A stretch of 40,445 nucleotides of DNA, taken from an uncultured Marinilabiliaceae bacterium (GTDB taxonomy: Bacteria > Bacteroidota > Bacteroidia > Bacteroidales > Marinilabiliaceae). The translations under genes and the position numbers were made by a program. Shown here one piece after another: positions 32,854-40,445 of this stretch (position 1 is the stretch's first letter; each line of letters opens with the position of its first letter). Below the pieces are notes generated by a model. The model saw only the letters and a list, made by a program, of their open reading frames with translations. It had not been told where the DNA came from and did not search any database. The DNA lies in contig CALEUX010000134.1 in assembly GCA_937920475.1 (NCBI GenBank), positions 1-40,445 on the forward strand, written 5' to 3'.

Positions 32854-35298
32854 ATGAAAAAGTTAGCGTTTTTTTTAGTGTTGATGGCCGGTTTGCCTAT
32901 GGTGATGTTTGGCCAGTATCGTGTAGAAGGCAAAATTACCCAGTGGGATGGCTCCGCTTTACCGGGTGCCCGTGTACAACTTCAGGGCAAAACCATGGCC
33001 ACATCGGCCGATGGAAATTATCTGTTCGAAAATGTTTCAGCCGGGGTTCATCTGCTACAGGTAAACTTTGTTGGTTTTGCCCCAAACAACCAAAATGTTG
33101 AAGTTAACCGCAATACGGTGATGGATGTTACTTTATTTGAAACCTCTATTATGACTCAGGAGGTTACCGTGGCGGCCATCAGGGCAAAACGTAACGATCC
33201 GGTTGCATTTAGTGAGGTTACAGGTGCTGATATCGCGAAAGTCAATTTTGGCCAGGATATTCCTTATCTGCTCAACATGACTCCCGGGCTGGTCGTTAGC
33301 AGCGATGCAGGTGCAGGGGTGGGCTACACCAGTATGCGTTTGCGTGGCACCGACATAACCCGCATTAATGTTACTGTTAATGGAATTCCTTTAAATGATG
33401 CCGAATCACAAGGGGTTTATTGGGTTAATATGCCCGATTTTGCCACATCGGTAAGCGAGGTTCAGGTGCAAAGGGGTGTTGGAACTTCAACCAACGGCGC
33501 TGCAGCTTTTGGGGGGTCAATTAATATGAGTACTTTTGATAAACCTGGCGAAGGCAGCGTTATTATTGATAACAGCTACGGCTCGTTTACCACCCAACGA
33601 AATTCTGTTCAGGTTCAATCGGGGTTACTGCCCAACAACTTTGCATTTGATGTGCGGCTATCGAAAATCTCTTCCGATGGGTTTGTTGACAGGGGAGCAT
33701 CTGACTTAAAATCGTTTTATTTCTCATCGGGGTATTATGGCAACGCCACCACCTTGCGGTTCGTAACCTTCTCGGGAAAAGAAAAAACATACCAGTCGTG
33801 GAATGGGGTTCCCAAAGTAAAATTGAACAACGACCAGGTCGGTATGGAAAAGCTGGTGATGATGGATGGCTGGTCAGATGAAGAAGCCAATAATTTGTAC
33901 CAGTCGGATGCCAGAACGTTTAACAGGTATCTGTATAAAAACCAGACCGATAATTACCAGCAAAACCATTATCAATTTCATTTGTCGCACCGGTTTTCAC
34001 CAAGGTTTTTTATAACCGGCGCAGCGCATTACACACACGGTAAAGGTTATTACGAGTCGTATAAGTACAATCAAAAATTTACCAAATACAACTTTCCATT
34101 TGCCGAGGTTGTTGTTGATGGTGTTACCGTTAAACGTACCGATTTAGTGGCCCGAAAATGGTTAGATAATGATTTTTATGGATTTACAACATCGGGTGTT
34201 TACAAAAGTAACTCGGTGAGTTTGGTGTTGGGCAGTGCCTGGAACCGTTACGATGGCGACCATTTCGGCAATGTAATTTGGTCGGCTGTAAATGCAGGCT
34301 TACCTGTTAACTATCGTTGGTACGAAAACTTTGGAAAGAAAACCGACTTTAACTATTTCGCCAAGCTTAATGTTGATGTAATCACCAATCTGAGTTTATA
34401 CGGTGATTTACAAATGCGGCATGTTTCCTATAAAATTAACGGCATTCATGATAATGGGAAGGATTTGTCGCGCTCCACAAAATTCAACTTTTTTAATCCC
34501 AAAGCAGGCTTCAGCTATACATTTAATCCCGGTTCGCGTGTGTATGCATCCATAGCAGTTGCCAACCGTGAACCTTCGCGAAGCGATTTCAGAGATGCCG
34601 ACCCGGGCAAGGAACCCAAAAAAGAGAAATTGATTGACTACGAGGCCGGAATTGACTGGGCAGGAAAAACCTGGGCTGTTCAGTTGAATGGATTTTACAT
34701 GAAATATAAAAACCAGTTGGTGTTAACGGGCCAGATTAACAATGTTGGCGCGCCCATCATGGTAAATGTTGATAAAAGTTACAGAGCCGGCGTTGAATTG
34801 GTTGCGCAGGCTAATCTTACACCGCGTCTGGTTTGGGGGGGTAATGTAGTAATCTCATCCAACAAAATTAAACATTTTACTGAATACGTGGATGTTTGGG
34901 ATGATGGTACGCAACAAGCCACCTATCTTGGAACTACGGATATTGCTTTTTCTCCTGGTCTTACTTTTGTTAACCGTTTAGAATATCAGCCTGTATCGAA
35001 TTTAATGGCAGGATTGAACACGCGTTATGTTGGCAAACAATACATTGATAATACTTCCAACAAAGAACGGCAATTGAATGCCTATCTGGTAAACGATTTG
35101 GTGTTGCGTTATCAGATTAAAACCAGAAAAGGAGTGGCTATTGAGTTAGGTGCTCAGATAAACAATCTGCTTAACGAACAATACATCAGCAATGCCTGGG
35201 TTTACAGTTATTATAACGAAGGAGTAAGAGATGTATTGGATGGATATTTCCCACAAGCCGGTCGCCATTATATGGGACAAGTGGTTGTTAAGTTTTAG
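32854..35298 (+). CDS. TonB-dependent outer-membrane receptor, predicted thiamine uptake
   Basis: The 814-residue protein has a signal peptide (1-20, ending VMFG), a CarboxypepD_reg-like domain at about 21-100 (LPGARVQLQGKTMATSADGN), a plug domain at about 115-240 (LLNMTPGLVVSSDAGAGVGY, MRLRGTDITRINVTVNGIPL, VQVQRGVGTSTNGAAAFGGS) and a long C-terminal beta-barrel ending in GRHYMGQVVVKF with a terminal aromatic residue. Energised by TonB, it would import a ligand across the outer membrane. Two TPP riboswitches in its leader make thiamine or a thiamine derivative the most likely ligand; thi-box-controlled TonB receptors are known in Bacteroidota. There is no SusD partner gene, so it belongs to the SusD-less receptors. 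It is the only gene between the leader and the next gene 233 nt away. Confidence 0.92.
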   Translation: MKKLAFFLVLMAGLPMVMFGQYRVEGKITQWDGSALPGARVQLQGKTMATSADGNYLFENVSAGVHLLQVNFVGFAPNNQNVEVNRNTVMDVTLFETSIMTQEVTVAAIRAKRNDPVAFSEVTGADIAKVNFGQDIPYLLNMTPGLVVSSDAGAGVGYTSMRLRGTDITRINVTVNGIPLNDAESQGVYWVNMPDFATSVSEVQVQRGVGTSTNGAAAFGGSINMSTFDKPGEGSVIIDNSYGSFTTQRNSVQVQSGLLPNNFAFDVRLSKISSDGFVDRGASDLKSFYFSSGYYGNATTLRFVTFSGKEKTYQSWNGVPKVKLNNDQVGMEKLVMMDGWSDEEANNLYQSDARTFNRYLYKNQTDNYQQNHYQFHLSHRFSPRFFITGAAHYTHGKGYYESYKYNQKFTKYNFPFAEVVVDGVTVKRTDLVARKWLDNDFYGFTTSGVYKSNSVSLVLGSAWNRYDGDHFGNVIWSAVNAGLPVNYRWYENFGKKTDFNYFAKLNVDVITNLSLYGDLQMRHVSYKINGIHDNGKDLSRSTKFNFFNPKAGFSYTFNPGSRVYASIAVANREPSRSDFRDADPGKEPKKEKLIDYEAGIDWAGKTWAVQLNGFYMKYKNQLVLTGQINNVGAPIMVNVDKSYRAGVELVAQANLTPRLVWGGNVVISSNKIKHFTEYVDVWDDGTQQATYLGTTDIAFSPGLTFVNRLEYQPVSNLMAGLNTRYVGKQYIDNTSNKERQLNAYLVNDLVLRYQIKTRKGVAIELGAQINNLLNEQYISNAWVYSYYNEGVRDVLDGYFPQAGRHYMGQVVVKF

Positions 35299-35531
35299 TA
35301 AACCGGGTTATTAAATTTTTTCAGGAAGCATATTGCCATTTGTAACCTGCACGAGGCAGTAATATCAGTGTAAATCTGTGTTACTGCTTCTCTTCTTTTA
35401 ACTAATTAATGGTGTAGCTATGGAGGTGGGTAATTCTTAAATTTAAATAACATAAGTGATTCAGTCTTGATGACTCCATTTTTTGCATTACTTTTATAGT
35501 CGAATGGAGATAATAAAAAATATATCGCCTA

Positions 35532-37328
35532 ATGTTCTTAAGAATTTCATTTGGCTTTTTACTGGCTTTTTGCTTCGTTGCAACAGTGGTGCCCCAAGCA
35601 CCAAAACTCAATCAGGATTCCTTGCGTTATCAGGCCATTGAAAAATTTTCAAATAAAACGAAGTTCTCCAGATTTATTCACAAGCGAACCTTCAGACCCA
35701 TAAACAGTAAGGTTATAGGTCTTAATAAGGATAAAAAGGAAAACTATAATCGGGTTGAAGGGGCAATTGTTAAAGATATAAATATTACTACCCTCGACCC
35801 TTTTGGTTATCACATTCAGGATACTACCATTCATCCAAAAGGTTTTTTCAAAAAGGCTGGAAATACATTACACAAACAGACACGTACTAAAATCATAGAA
35901 AATCTATTATTGTTTAAACGTAACGACCCATTTGATTCATTATTGGTTAACGAATCGGAGCGATTAATACGTTTACAAAAGTATGTGCGCGATGTGTTTT
36001 TTTATGCAATCCCTACCTCGAGTGCAGGTGATTCTGTGGATGTTCATATAACAGTAGCCGATATATGGAGTATTGTTCCGGCTTATAAGAGATCGTCTAC
36101 CGCCATAAATGTAGGAATCACGGAGAATAATGTGCTTGGGTATGGGCATGCTTTTCATGCAGATAACCAAAAAAATCGTATTTCTAATACCAGTATTACA
36201 CAGTTCAGTTATTATGTTCCCAATATTGGTAGTTCTTATATTAGTTCACGCCTTGAATATTTCTTTACCGATAGTAGCGATCTGGTTAAAAGCATTGAAT
36301 TTGAAAGGACTTTCTTTTCTCCATTAACTAAATGGGCAGGAGGAGTTTTTATTGGAAAGATAATTACCGATCAAACCTATACTTTAGGCAATTCGGTGCG
36401 TCTTTTCTCTGCACCAACAAATATTCTTGACTTATGGGGTGCCCGATCGTGGCAATTGTTTAAGGATAATACAGCTGATGCACGAACTGCCAGCCTTATT
36501 GTTTCAAGTCGGTTTTTAATGACAAGATATCCGGGTGCACATCCTGATGAGGTACCAATTGGTATTTCGGGTAGGGAAAATTTTTATTTTGCAGGGATAG
36601 GAATTACATCCAGAAAATATTTTCAGGACAAATACATTTTTAAATTTGGGAAAACAGAAGATGTTCCTGTTGGAAGGTATTTTGGCATCACCACGGGTTT
36701 GGAAGCCAGGCAGAAACATCGTTGGTACATTGGTTTTAAAGCTGCCTGGGGAAACTATTATTCGCTTGGGTATTTGAGTTCGCATATGGAATATGGAACC
36801 TATAAAGATGAATCCGGTTTTAACCAGCAGGTTGTTACTGGCCACATTAATTATTTTACGCGACTTATTGATATTGGAAATTGGAGAGTGAGGCAATTTG
36901 TGAAGCCCACTTTTATTTTTGGGATAAACCGATTACCAAACGATAATTTAACCTTTAGGGAAGAAATTATGGAGTTTGATGGTGCAGGGAGCACCGCAAC
37001 CCATATGCTTGCTTTAACGCTTCAAACTCAGAGCTACCCGCCTTGGGACCTTTTTGGTTTCCGATTTGGCCCTTATCTGTTTTCAACTTTTGGAATGCTT
37101 GGTAATAAATCGGGTTTTTCAAATAGCCGCCTTTATTCCTTTTTTGGATTGGGAGTGCTTATTAAAAACGATTACCTAATGTTCGATACTTTCCAGATTT
37201 CATTGGTTTATTATCCATTTTTGCCTGACAAGGGGTACCATACTTTTAAAGCCAATGCTTATAAAACAAGCGATTTTGGGTTTAAAGATTTTGAGTTAGG
37301 TAAACCTGGGGTGGTTGATTACAGGTAA
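35532..37328 (+). CDS. Outer-membrane protein with POTRA-like N-terminus, function unknown
   Basis: The 598-residue protein starts with a signal peptide (about 1-22, ending ATVVPQ). At about 75-190 there is one region with the POTRA look: a strand (GAIVKDINITTLDPFGYHIQ), helices with NLLLFKRNDPFDSLLVNESE and RLIRLQKYVRDVFFYAIPT, and strands ending DVHITVADIWSIVP. The remaining 400 residues are rich in alternating hydrophobic and polar strands with many Gly, Tyr and Phe (NVGITENNVLGYGHAFHADN, SRLEYFFTDSSDLV), consistent with a beta-barrel of the BamA/ShlB-like type. It has no full five-POTRA set, so it is not BamA. The gene stands alone, convergent with the RluA-type gene. Identity beyond this is unclear. 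Confidence 0.7.
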   Translation: MFLRISFGFLLAFCFVATVVPQAPKLNQDSLRYQAIEKFSNKTKFSRFIHKRTFRPINSKVIGLNKDKKENYNRVEGAIVKDINITTLDPFGYHIQDTTIHPKGFFKKAGNTLHKQTRTKIIENLLLFKRNDPFDSLLVNESERLIRLQKYVRDVFFYAIPTSSAGDSVDVHITVADIWSIVPAYKRSSTAINVGITENNVLGYGHAFHADNQKNRISNTSITQFSYYVPNIGSSYISSRLEYFFTDSSDLVKSIEFERTFFSPLTKWAGGVFIGKIITDQTYTLGNSVRLFSAPTNILDLWGARSWQLFKDNTADARTASLIVSSRFLMTRYPGAHPDEVPIGISGRENFYFAGIGITSRKYFQDKYIFKFGKTEDVPVGRYFGITTGLEARQKHRWYIGFKAAWGNYYSLGYLSSHMEYGTYKDESGFNQQVVTGHINYFTRLIDIGNWRVRQFVKPTFIFGINRLPNDNLTFREEIMEFDGAGSTATHMLALTLQTQSYPPWDLFGFRFGPYLFSTFGMLGNKSGFSNSRLYSFFGLGVLIKNDYLMFDTFQISLVYYPFLPDKGYHTFKANAYKTSDFGFKDFELGKPGVVDYR

Positions 37329-37388
37329 ATCGTGCTTAAAAATGGTATGTAGGTATCAGTTGAAAAATTGGAATATAGTGAACTATTG

Positions 37389-38096
37389 TTACTGTTTTTT
37401 CTTTTTTGTTTCCTGTGTTACGTTGGCAAATTCTTTCCACAAATTATCATCTTTAGGTACGGGCGCAATAATTTCAACAGGTTCCTGTTTTACGGGGTGC
37501 AGAAAACTGATTCTTCGGGCGTGCAACGAAATGCCGCCATTGGCATTGGAGCGGTCGAACCCATATTTTAGGTCGCCGCGGATGGGGCTTCCTATCTTTG
37601 CCAGCTGACAACGAATTTGATGATGGCGGCCGGTTTGTAAATCCACTTCCAGTAAATGGTACTTGGCAGCGCTTGAAACATGCCGGTAGCTTAGGATGGC
37701 TTCCTTAGCTCCAAGGCGCATCTTTGGGAAAGCGTATGATTTGTTTTTCTTGCTGTCCTTTAAAATAAAATGGCGCAGTGTGGCTTCTTCCTCTTCGGGC
37801 AACTCTTTAACAACGGCCCAGTAAGTTTTTTTTACCTCCTTATCCTGAAACATTTTATTCATTCGGGTGAGGGCTTTGGTGGTACGGGCAAATAAAACCA
37901 CACCGGTAACAGGTCGGTCGAGCCGGTGCACTACACCTAAATACACATCGCCCGGTTTCTTGTATTTCTCTTTTATGTACTCTTTTACTCTTTCGCTTAA
38001 TGGCTCATCGCCGGTTTCGTCGCCTTGCACCAGATCCGAACCGGTTTTGTTAACCGCAATCAAATGATTGTCTTCGTATAGTATTTCTAAATTCAT
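37389..38096 (-). CDS. RluA-family pseudouridine synthase
   Basis: The 235-residue protein has the RluA catalytic motif HRLDRPVTGV with Asp60 as the nucleophile, the entry strand NHLIAVNKTGSDLVQGD, and ETGRHHQIR-type C-terminal motif (QTGRHHQIRCQLA) that binds the RNA. It has no S4 domain, and the length fits the short RluA/RluC-like forms of Bacteroidota. It isomerises uridine in rRNA or tRNA; the exact site cannot be told. The gene is downstream of panB on the same strand, but a 235-nt gap with a repeat tract lies between them, so co-transcription is uncertain. Confidence 0.92.
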   Translation of the reverse strand: MNLEILYEDNHLIAVNKTGSDLVQGDETGDEPLSERVKEYIKEKYKKPGDVYLGVVHRLDRPVTGVVLFARTTKALTRMNKMFQDKEVKKTYWAVVKELPEEEEATLRHFILKDSKKNKSYAFPKMRLGAKEAILSYRHVSSAAKYHLLEVDLQTGRHHQIRCQLAKIGSPIRGDLKYGFDRSNANGGISLHARRISFLHPVKQEPVEIIAPVPKDDNLWKEFANVTQETKKKKQ

Positions 38097-38202
38097 CGAT
38101 GTACTTTTAAATGTTTTGTCGACACTTTGTTTTAAATCGTGTCTAATTTCCCCATCTTCGGTCTTCTTTCTCCGGTTTCCGGTATCCTGTCTTCGGTCCC
38201 CT

Positions 38203-38296
38203 GTTTTCGGTTCCGTTACACGGAATTCCGCTTCGCTTCACCTCCTGTTTCCGGTTTTCATTTCCGCTACGCGGAACTCCACTACGTTACGCCTCC
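38203..38296. repeat. Two tandem 43-nt imperfect repeats with inner palindrome
   Basis: The unit at 38203-38245 and the unit at 38254-38296 agree at 33 of 43 positions, with a 51-nt period. In the second, TCCGCTACGCGGA is palindromic. The flanks (38157-38202, 38297-38325) repeat CCGGT/TCGGT pyrimidine strings. It lies between panB and the RluA gene; long plus-strand frames through it are not genes. Confidence 0.6.
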
Positions 38297-38331
38297 GGTC
38301 TTCTGTTTTCGTTCTCCGGTCTCCGTTCTAC

Positions 38332-39150
38332 CTAATACTGCTCTTTTTCGTTGGGGAAGTCTTTGGTTTTCACATCCTGAATGTAATTACCAACTGCACC
38401 ATGAATTTCGGCATACAGATTATGGTAACGACGCAGAAACCGTGGCGAAAATTCCTGATTAATGCCCAGCATATCGTGCAAAACCAAAACCTGACCATCA
38501 ACACCGCCTCCTGCTCCAATGCCTATAACCGGAATATGCAGTTGTGCTGCCACTTCCTGAGCCAGTTTGGCAGGTATTTTTTCCAAAACAAGGGCGAAAA
38601 TACCTGCTTCCTGAAGCAGTAACGCATCTTCAACCAGTTTTTTGGCTTCATCATCCTGACGGGCCCTAACCGTGTAAGTGCCGAATTTATGTATCGATTG
38701 CGGTGTTAACCCCAAGTGTCCCATAACCGGAATCCCGGCCGACAAAATTCTGTTAACCGATTCGATTATCTCTTTTCCGCCTTCCAGTTTAATGGCATCG
38801 GCGGCAGTTTCTTTCATAATACGGATGGCCGACATAATGGCTTCGCGACTATTGCCCTGGTACGTACCAAATGGCATATCTACCACCACCATGGCACGGT
38901 GTACAGCCCGCACTACCGATGCTCCGTGGTAAATCATCTGCTCCAGGGTAATGGGAAGTGTGGTTTCCCATCCGGCCATTACATTGGCAGCCGAGTCGCC
39001 CACCAGAATCACATCAATCCCGGCCTTATCAACAATGCGGGCTAACGAATAATCGTAGGCGGTTAACATGGCTATTTTTTCGCCTTTCATTTTCATTTCG
39101 CTCAACACATGTGTGGTGATTTTTTTGGGGCGCTCCATTGCTGTTGACAT
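38332..39150 (-). CDS. panB: Ketopantoate hydroxymethyltransferase
   Basis: PanB converts 2-oxoisovalerate and methylene-tetrahydrofolate to ketopantoate, the first committed step to pantothenate and CoA. The 272-residue product has the TIM-barrel landmarks: [40 protein letters not shown] with the metal-ligand Asp, [11 protein letters not shown] with the second Asp, [28 protein letters not shown] with the catalytic Glu, and [21 protein letters not shown] choose the ATG at 39150; the upstream TTG at 39177 lies inside a TAACTTTG promoter box and would not be transcribed. No panC or panD gene is adjacent. Confidence 0.95.
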   Translation of the reverse strand: MSTAMERPKKITTHVLSEMKMKGEKIAMLTAYDYSLARIVDKAGIDVILVGDSAANVMAGWETTLPITLEQMIYHGASVVRAVHRAMVVVDMPFGTYQGNSREAIMSAIRIMKETAADAIKLEGGKEIIESVNRILSAGIPVMGHLGLTPQSIHKFGTYTVRARQDDEAKKLVEDALLLQEAGIFALVLEKIPAKLAQEVAAQLHIPVIGIGAGGGVDGQVLVLHDMLGINQEFSPRFLRRYHNLYAEIHGAVGNYIQDVKTKDFPNEKEQY

Positions 39151-39174
39151 ATTGTTTGGTTTTATTAGTCGGGG

Positions 39175-39182
39175 CAAAGTTA
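39175..39182 (-). promoter_or_regulatory. Candidate -7 box for panB
   Basis: The minus strand reads TAACTTTG, a full TAnnTTTG match 25 nt before the ATG at 39150. A clear -33 TTTG is not seen. Confidence 0.55.
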
Positions 39183-39446
39183 AGAATAAAATGGGGGAAT
39201 AGAAGGTGTTTGGTTTTAATACTCATGTTCAATTAGTTTTTATGTATGGCATACTTTGTTTTAATAAAGATTGGATGTTGGCACGGTGTTTTAAATAAGT
39301 ATGTTATGAAATTATGAACATATACGTTTTGAACTTACCACCTATTGTTTTTTTATTTTTAATTTATTTTCTTGCAATTAATTGATTTTTAAATACCCCC
39401 AAAGCCTGCATTGGGATTAAACTGCGGGAAACCCTAACACGAAAAA
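39183..39446. other. AT-rich divergent intergenic region, panB to lipoprotein gene
   Basis: No gene is seen. The stretch shows no copy of the palindromic element and no strong terminator; promoter elements for the plus-strand lipoprotein gene are not clear. Confidence 0.4.
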
Positions 39447-40445
39447 ATGAATATTATGGAAGAAAAGAAATTTACAAAGAAATGGTTGGTTCTCATCTTT
39501 CTCTTCGTTCTGGTAATTACTTCCTGTAACGACGAAAACTCTTCACCTTATAATGATGCTGAAGATAAAGGTACTCAGGTTATCGAAAGAGAAGGGATGA
39601 TAAAACTTGGCCAGAAACTTGAGAATCCATATTCGGTTGACAATATGCGTAAAGCATATGATAATTTAAAGAAACAGGGACTTTTAAAGTCGTCATATGA
39701 GATTAAAGCTACACACATTTATTTTCGGTTTTTACCTGAAAGCGATGAAGAACTTGACCGATTTGAAAGTGAATTAATTACTTTGCTAGGAGGCGAGGAG
39801 AGGCTTGAGGATATGGAGGATGATTTTGCTTTTGCTTTTTTTGACTACCCCCTCGATTATGAAATAGAAGAAGGTGGTACGTATTATTATGACCCATTAT
39901 TGCCACCGGGAGGAATAACCTGGCAATATGCGGCAGTTCCAGTTGAAATACCCTTAGAAAACAGGCGGGGATTTGAGCGACTTGAGTATTTATACATGGT
40001 AGATGAGCAGGAGTTATCCATATTAAAATCTACGGGGAACAAAGAAAAACTTGAGTTTTGGAATTTGTTGGAAACCGAAGCTTTGAAATTAACCGGAGAT
40101 CCCGATGCTGAGAATATATTGAAAAGCAGTTGGCGACCATCAGGAAAAATAACCGTGTGGGATGATGTGTTACAACGGCAAATTCCGGTTCATGGTGCTA
40201 AAGTGCGCGCAAGAAGATGGTTTACAACCCATAGGGGTATCACCGATGTTGATGGAAATTTTAGGGTTGACGGAACCTTTAAACGCCCTGCTAATTACAG
40301 CATTGTATGGGAAAGGGCACATTGGGATATTCGCGAAGGATGGATGATACAAGCATATTATAATGGGCCAAAGCAACAATCGCCCTGGAATTTAGCCATA
40401 GGGAGTGCAACCAATACCAATAAATCGATGCGTTATGCTACTATT
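39447..40445 (+). CDS. Lipoprotein with carboxypeptidase-regulatory-like domain (3' end outside window)
   Basis: I translated this frame directly; it is open from the ATG at 39447 for 333 codons to the window edge. The N-terminus MNIMEEKKFTKKWLVLIF ends in a lipobox VITSC (Cys at about 28), so it is a lipoprotein. The middle has acidic stretches (ESDEELDRFESELITLLGG) and Tyr-rich strands (GGTYYYDPLLPPGGITWQY). At about residues 232-275 WRPSGKITVWDDVLQRQIPV and GITDVDGNFRVDG resemble a CarboxypepD_reg-like beta-sandwich. I do not recognise the N-terminal part, and the family cannot be settled without the missing C-terminus. An in-frame ATG at 39456 is an alternative start. Confidence 0.75.
   Translation, partial: MNIMEEKKFTKKWLVLIFLFVLVITSCNDENSSPYNDAEDKGTQVIEREGMIKLGQKLENPYSVDNMRKAYDNLKKQGLLKSSYEIKATHIYFRFLPESDEELDRFESELITLLGGEERLEDMEDDFAFAFFDYPLDYEIEEGGTYYYDPLLPPGGITWQYAAVPVEIPLENRRGFERLEYLYMVDEQELSILKSTGNKEKLEFWNLLETEALKLTGDPDAENILKSSWRPSGKITVWDDVLQRQIPVHGAKVRARRWFTTHRGITDVDGNFRVDGTFKRPANYSIVWERAHWDIREGWMIQAYYNGPKQQSPWNLAIGSATNTNKSMRYATI

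Noticed and set aside
37315-37608. Plus-strand ORFs overlapping the end of the RluA gene
   Set aside because: No domain sense in the translation, and they are antisense to a conserved gene.
38068-38622. Long plus-strand frames over the repeat tract and panB 3' end (also 38139-38462)
   Set aside because: Their Ser/Phe/Pro/Val-rich peptide repeats arise from the repeat DNA, and they overlap panB and the RluA gene start on the other strand.
1-40445. tRNA, rRNA or tmRNA genes
   Set aside because: I looked for T-arm GTTCRAATC-type strings and rRNA signatures by eye and saw none; a tRNAscan run would be decisive.

Overview
The window reads as chromosomal DNA from a member of the Bacteroidota, most likely the Bacteroidales/Marinilabiliales side. 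The basis is the gene content: a DUF5686 outer-membrane protein, a TonB-dependent receptor with an N-terminal carboxypeptidase-regulatory-like domain, a Bacteroidota-style GlmM, HlyD/MacB/TolC efflux genes, a head-GIN (DUF2807) lipoprotein, and a radical-SAM/DUF4130 pair. AT-rich intergenic DNA and repeated TAnnTTTG -7 boxes, some with a TTTG-like -33 box about 20 nt upstream, point the same way. No rRNA, tRNA, integrase, transposase or CRISPR array was seen. The exact genus cannot be told from the sequence alone.

Layout. 1-5653 (minus strand): a GT4 glycosyltransferase running off the left edge with a 36-residue basic ORF in front of it, then an rRNA pseudouridine synthase plus DUF5686 pair. 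5880-7265: glmM, closed by a clear terminator. 7576-13574: an efflux cluster (HlyD adaptor, MacB-like permease, TolC, second HlyD adaptor) with no ATPase gene. 13841-14776: malate dehydrogenase with promoter and terminator. 15296-20861: envelope genes, comprising a membrane-anchored protein with four WM-x5-W repeats, a DUF2807 lipoprotein, an AI-2E-type permease (minus), a beta-helix lipoprotein and a secreted EEP-family phosphohydrolase/nuclease.

20862-27100 is the accessory part: a secreted esterase, a higBA toxin-antitoxin pair with its own promoter, a Bro-N/Fic fusion protein, a secreted TonB-C-domain protein, a decayed M23 peptidase gene and a DUF533 protein. Intergenic gaps here are long and structured. 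A dispersed imperfect-palindromic element with CTG(T/C)TTAAATT ends lies at 14.9, 20.9, 25.7, 26.9 and 29.2 kb.

27166-32510: the radical SAM plus DUF4130 DNA-metabolism pair, a frameshifted SpoU methyltransferase behind the CCA-adding enzyme gene (minus), and two paralogous thioredoxins, one cytoplasmic and one lipoprotein. 32544-35298: one promoter, two tandem TPP riboswitches and a TonB-dependent receptor, i.e. a predicted thiamine-uptake unit. 35532-40445: a POTRA-like outer-membrane protein, an RluA-family pseudouridine synthase and panB (minus) separated by a short repeat tract, and a lipoprotein cut by the right edge.

The best leads are the tandem TPP riboswitches, the Bro-N/Fic fusion in a cassette-like accessory block, the repeat family, and the WM-x5-W repeat protein.
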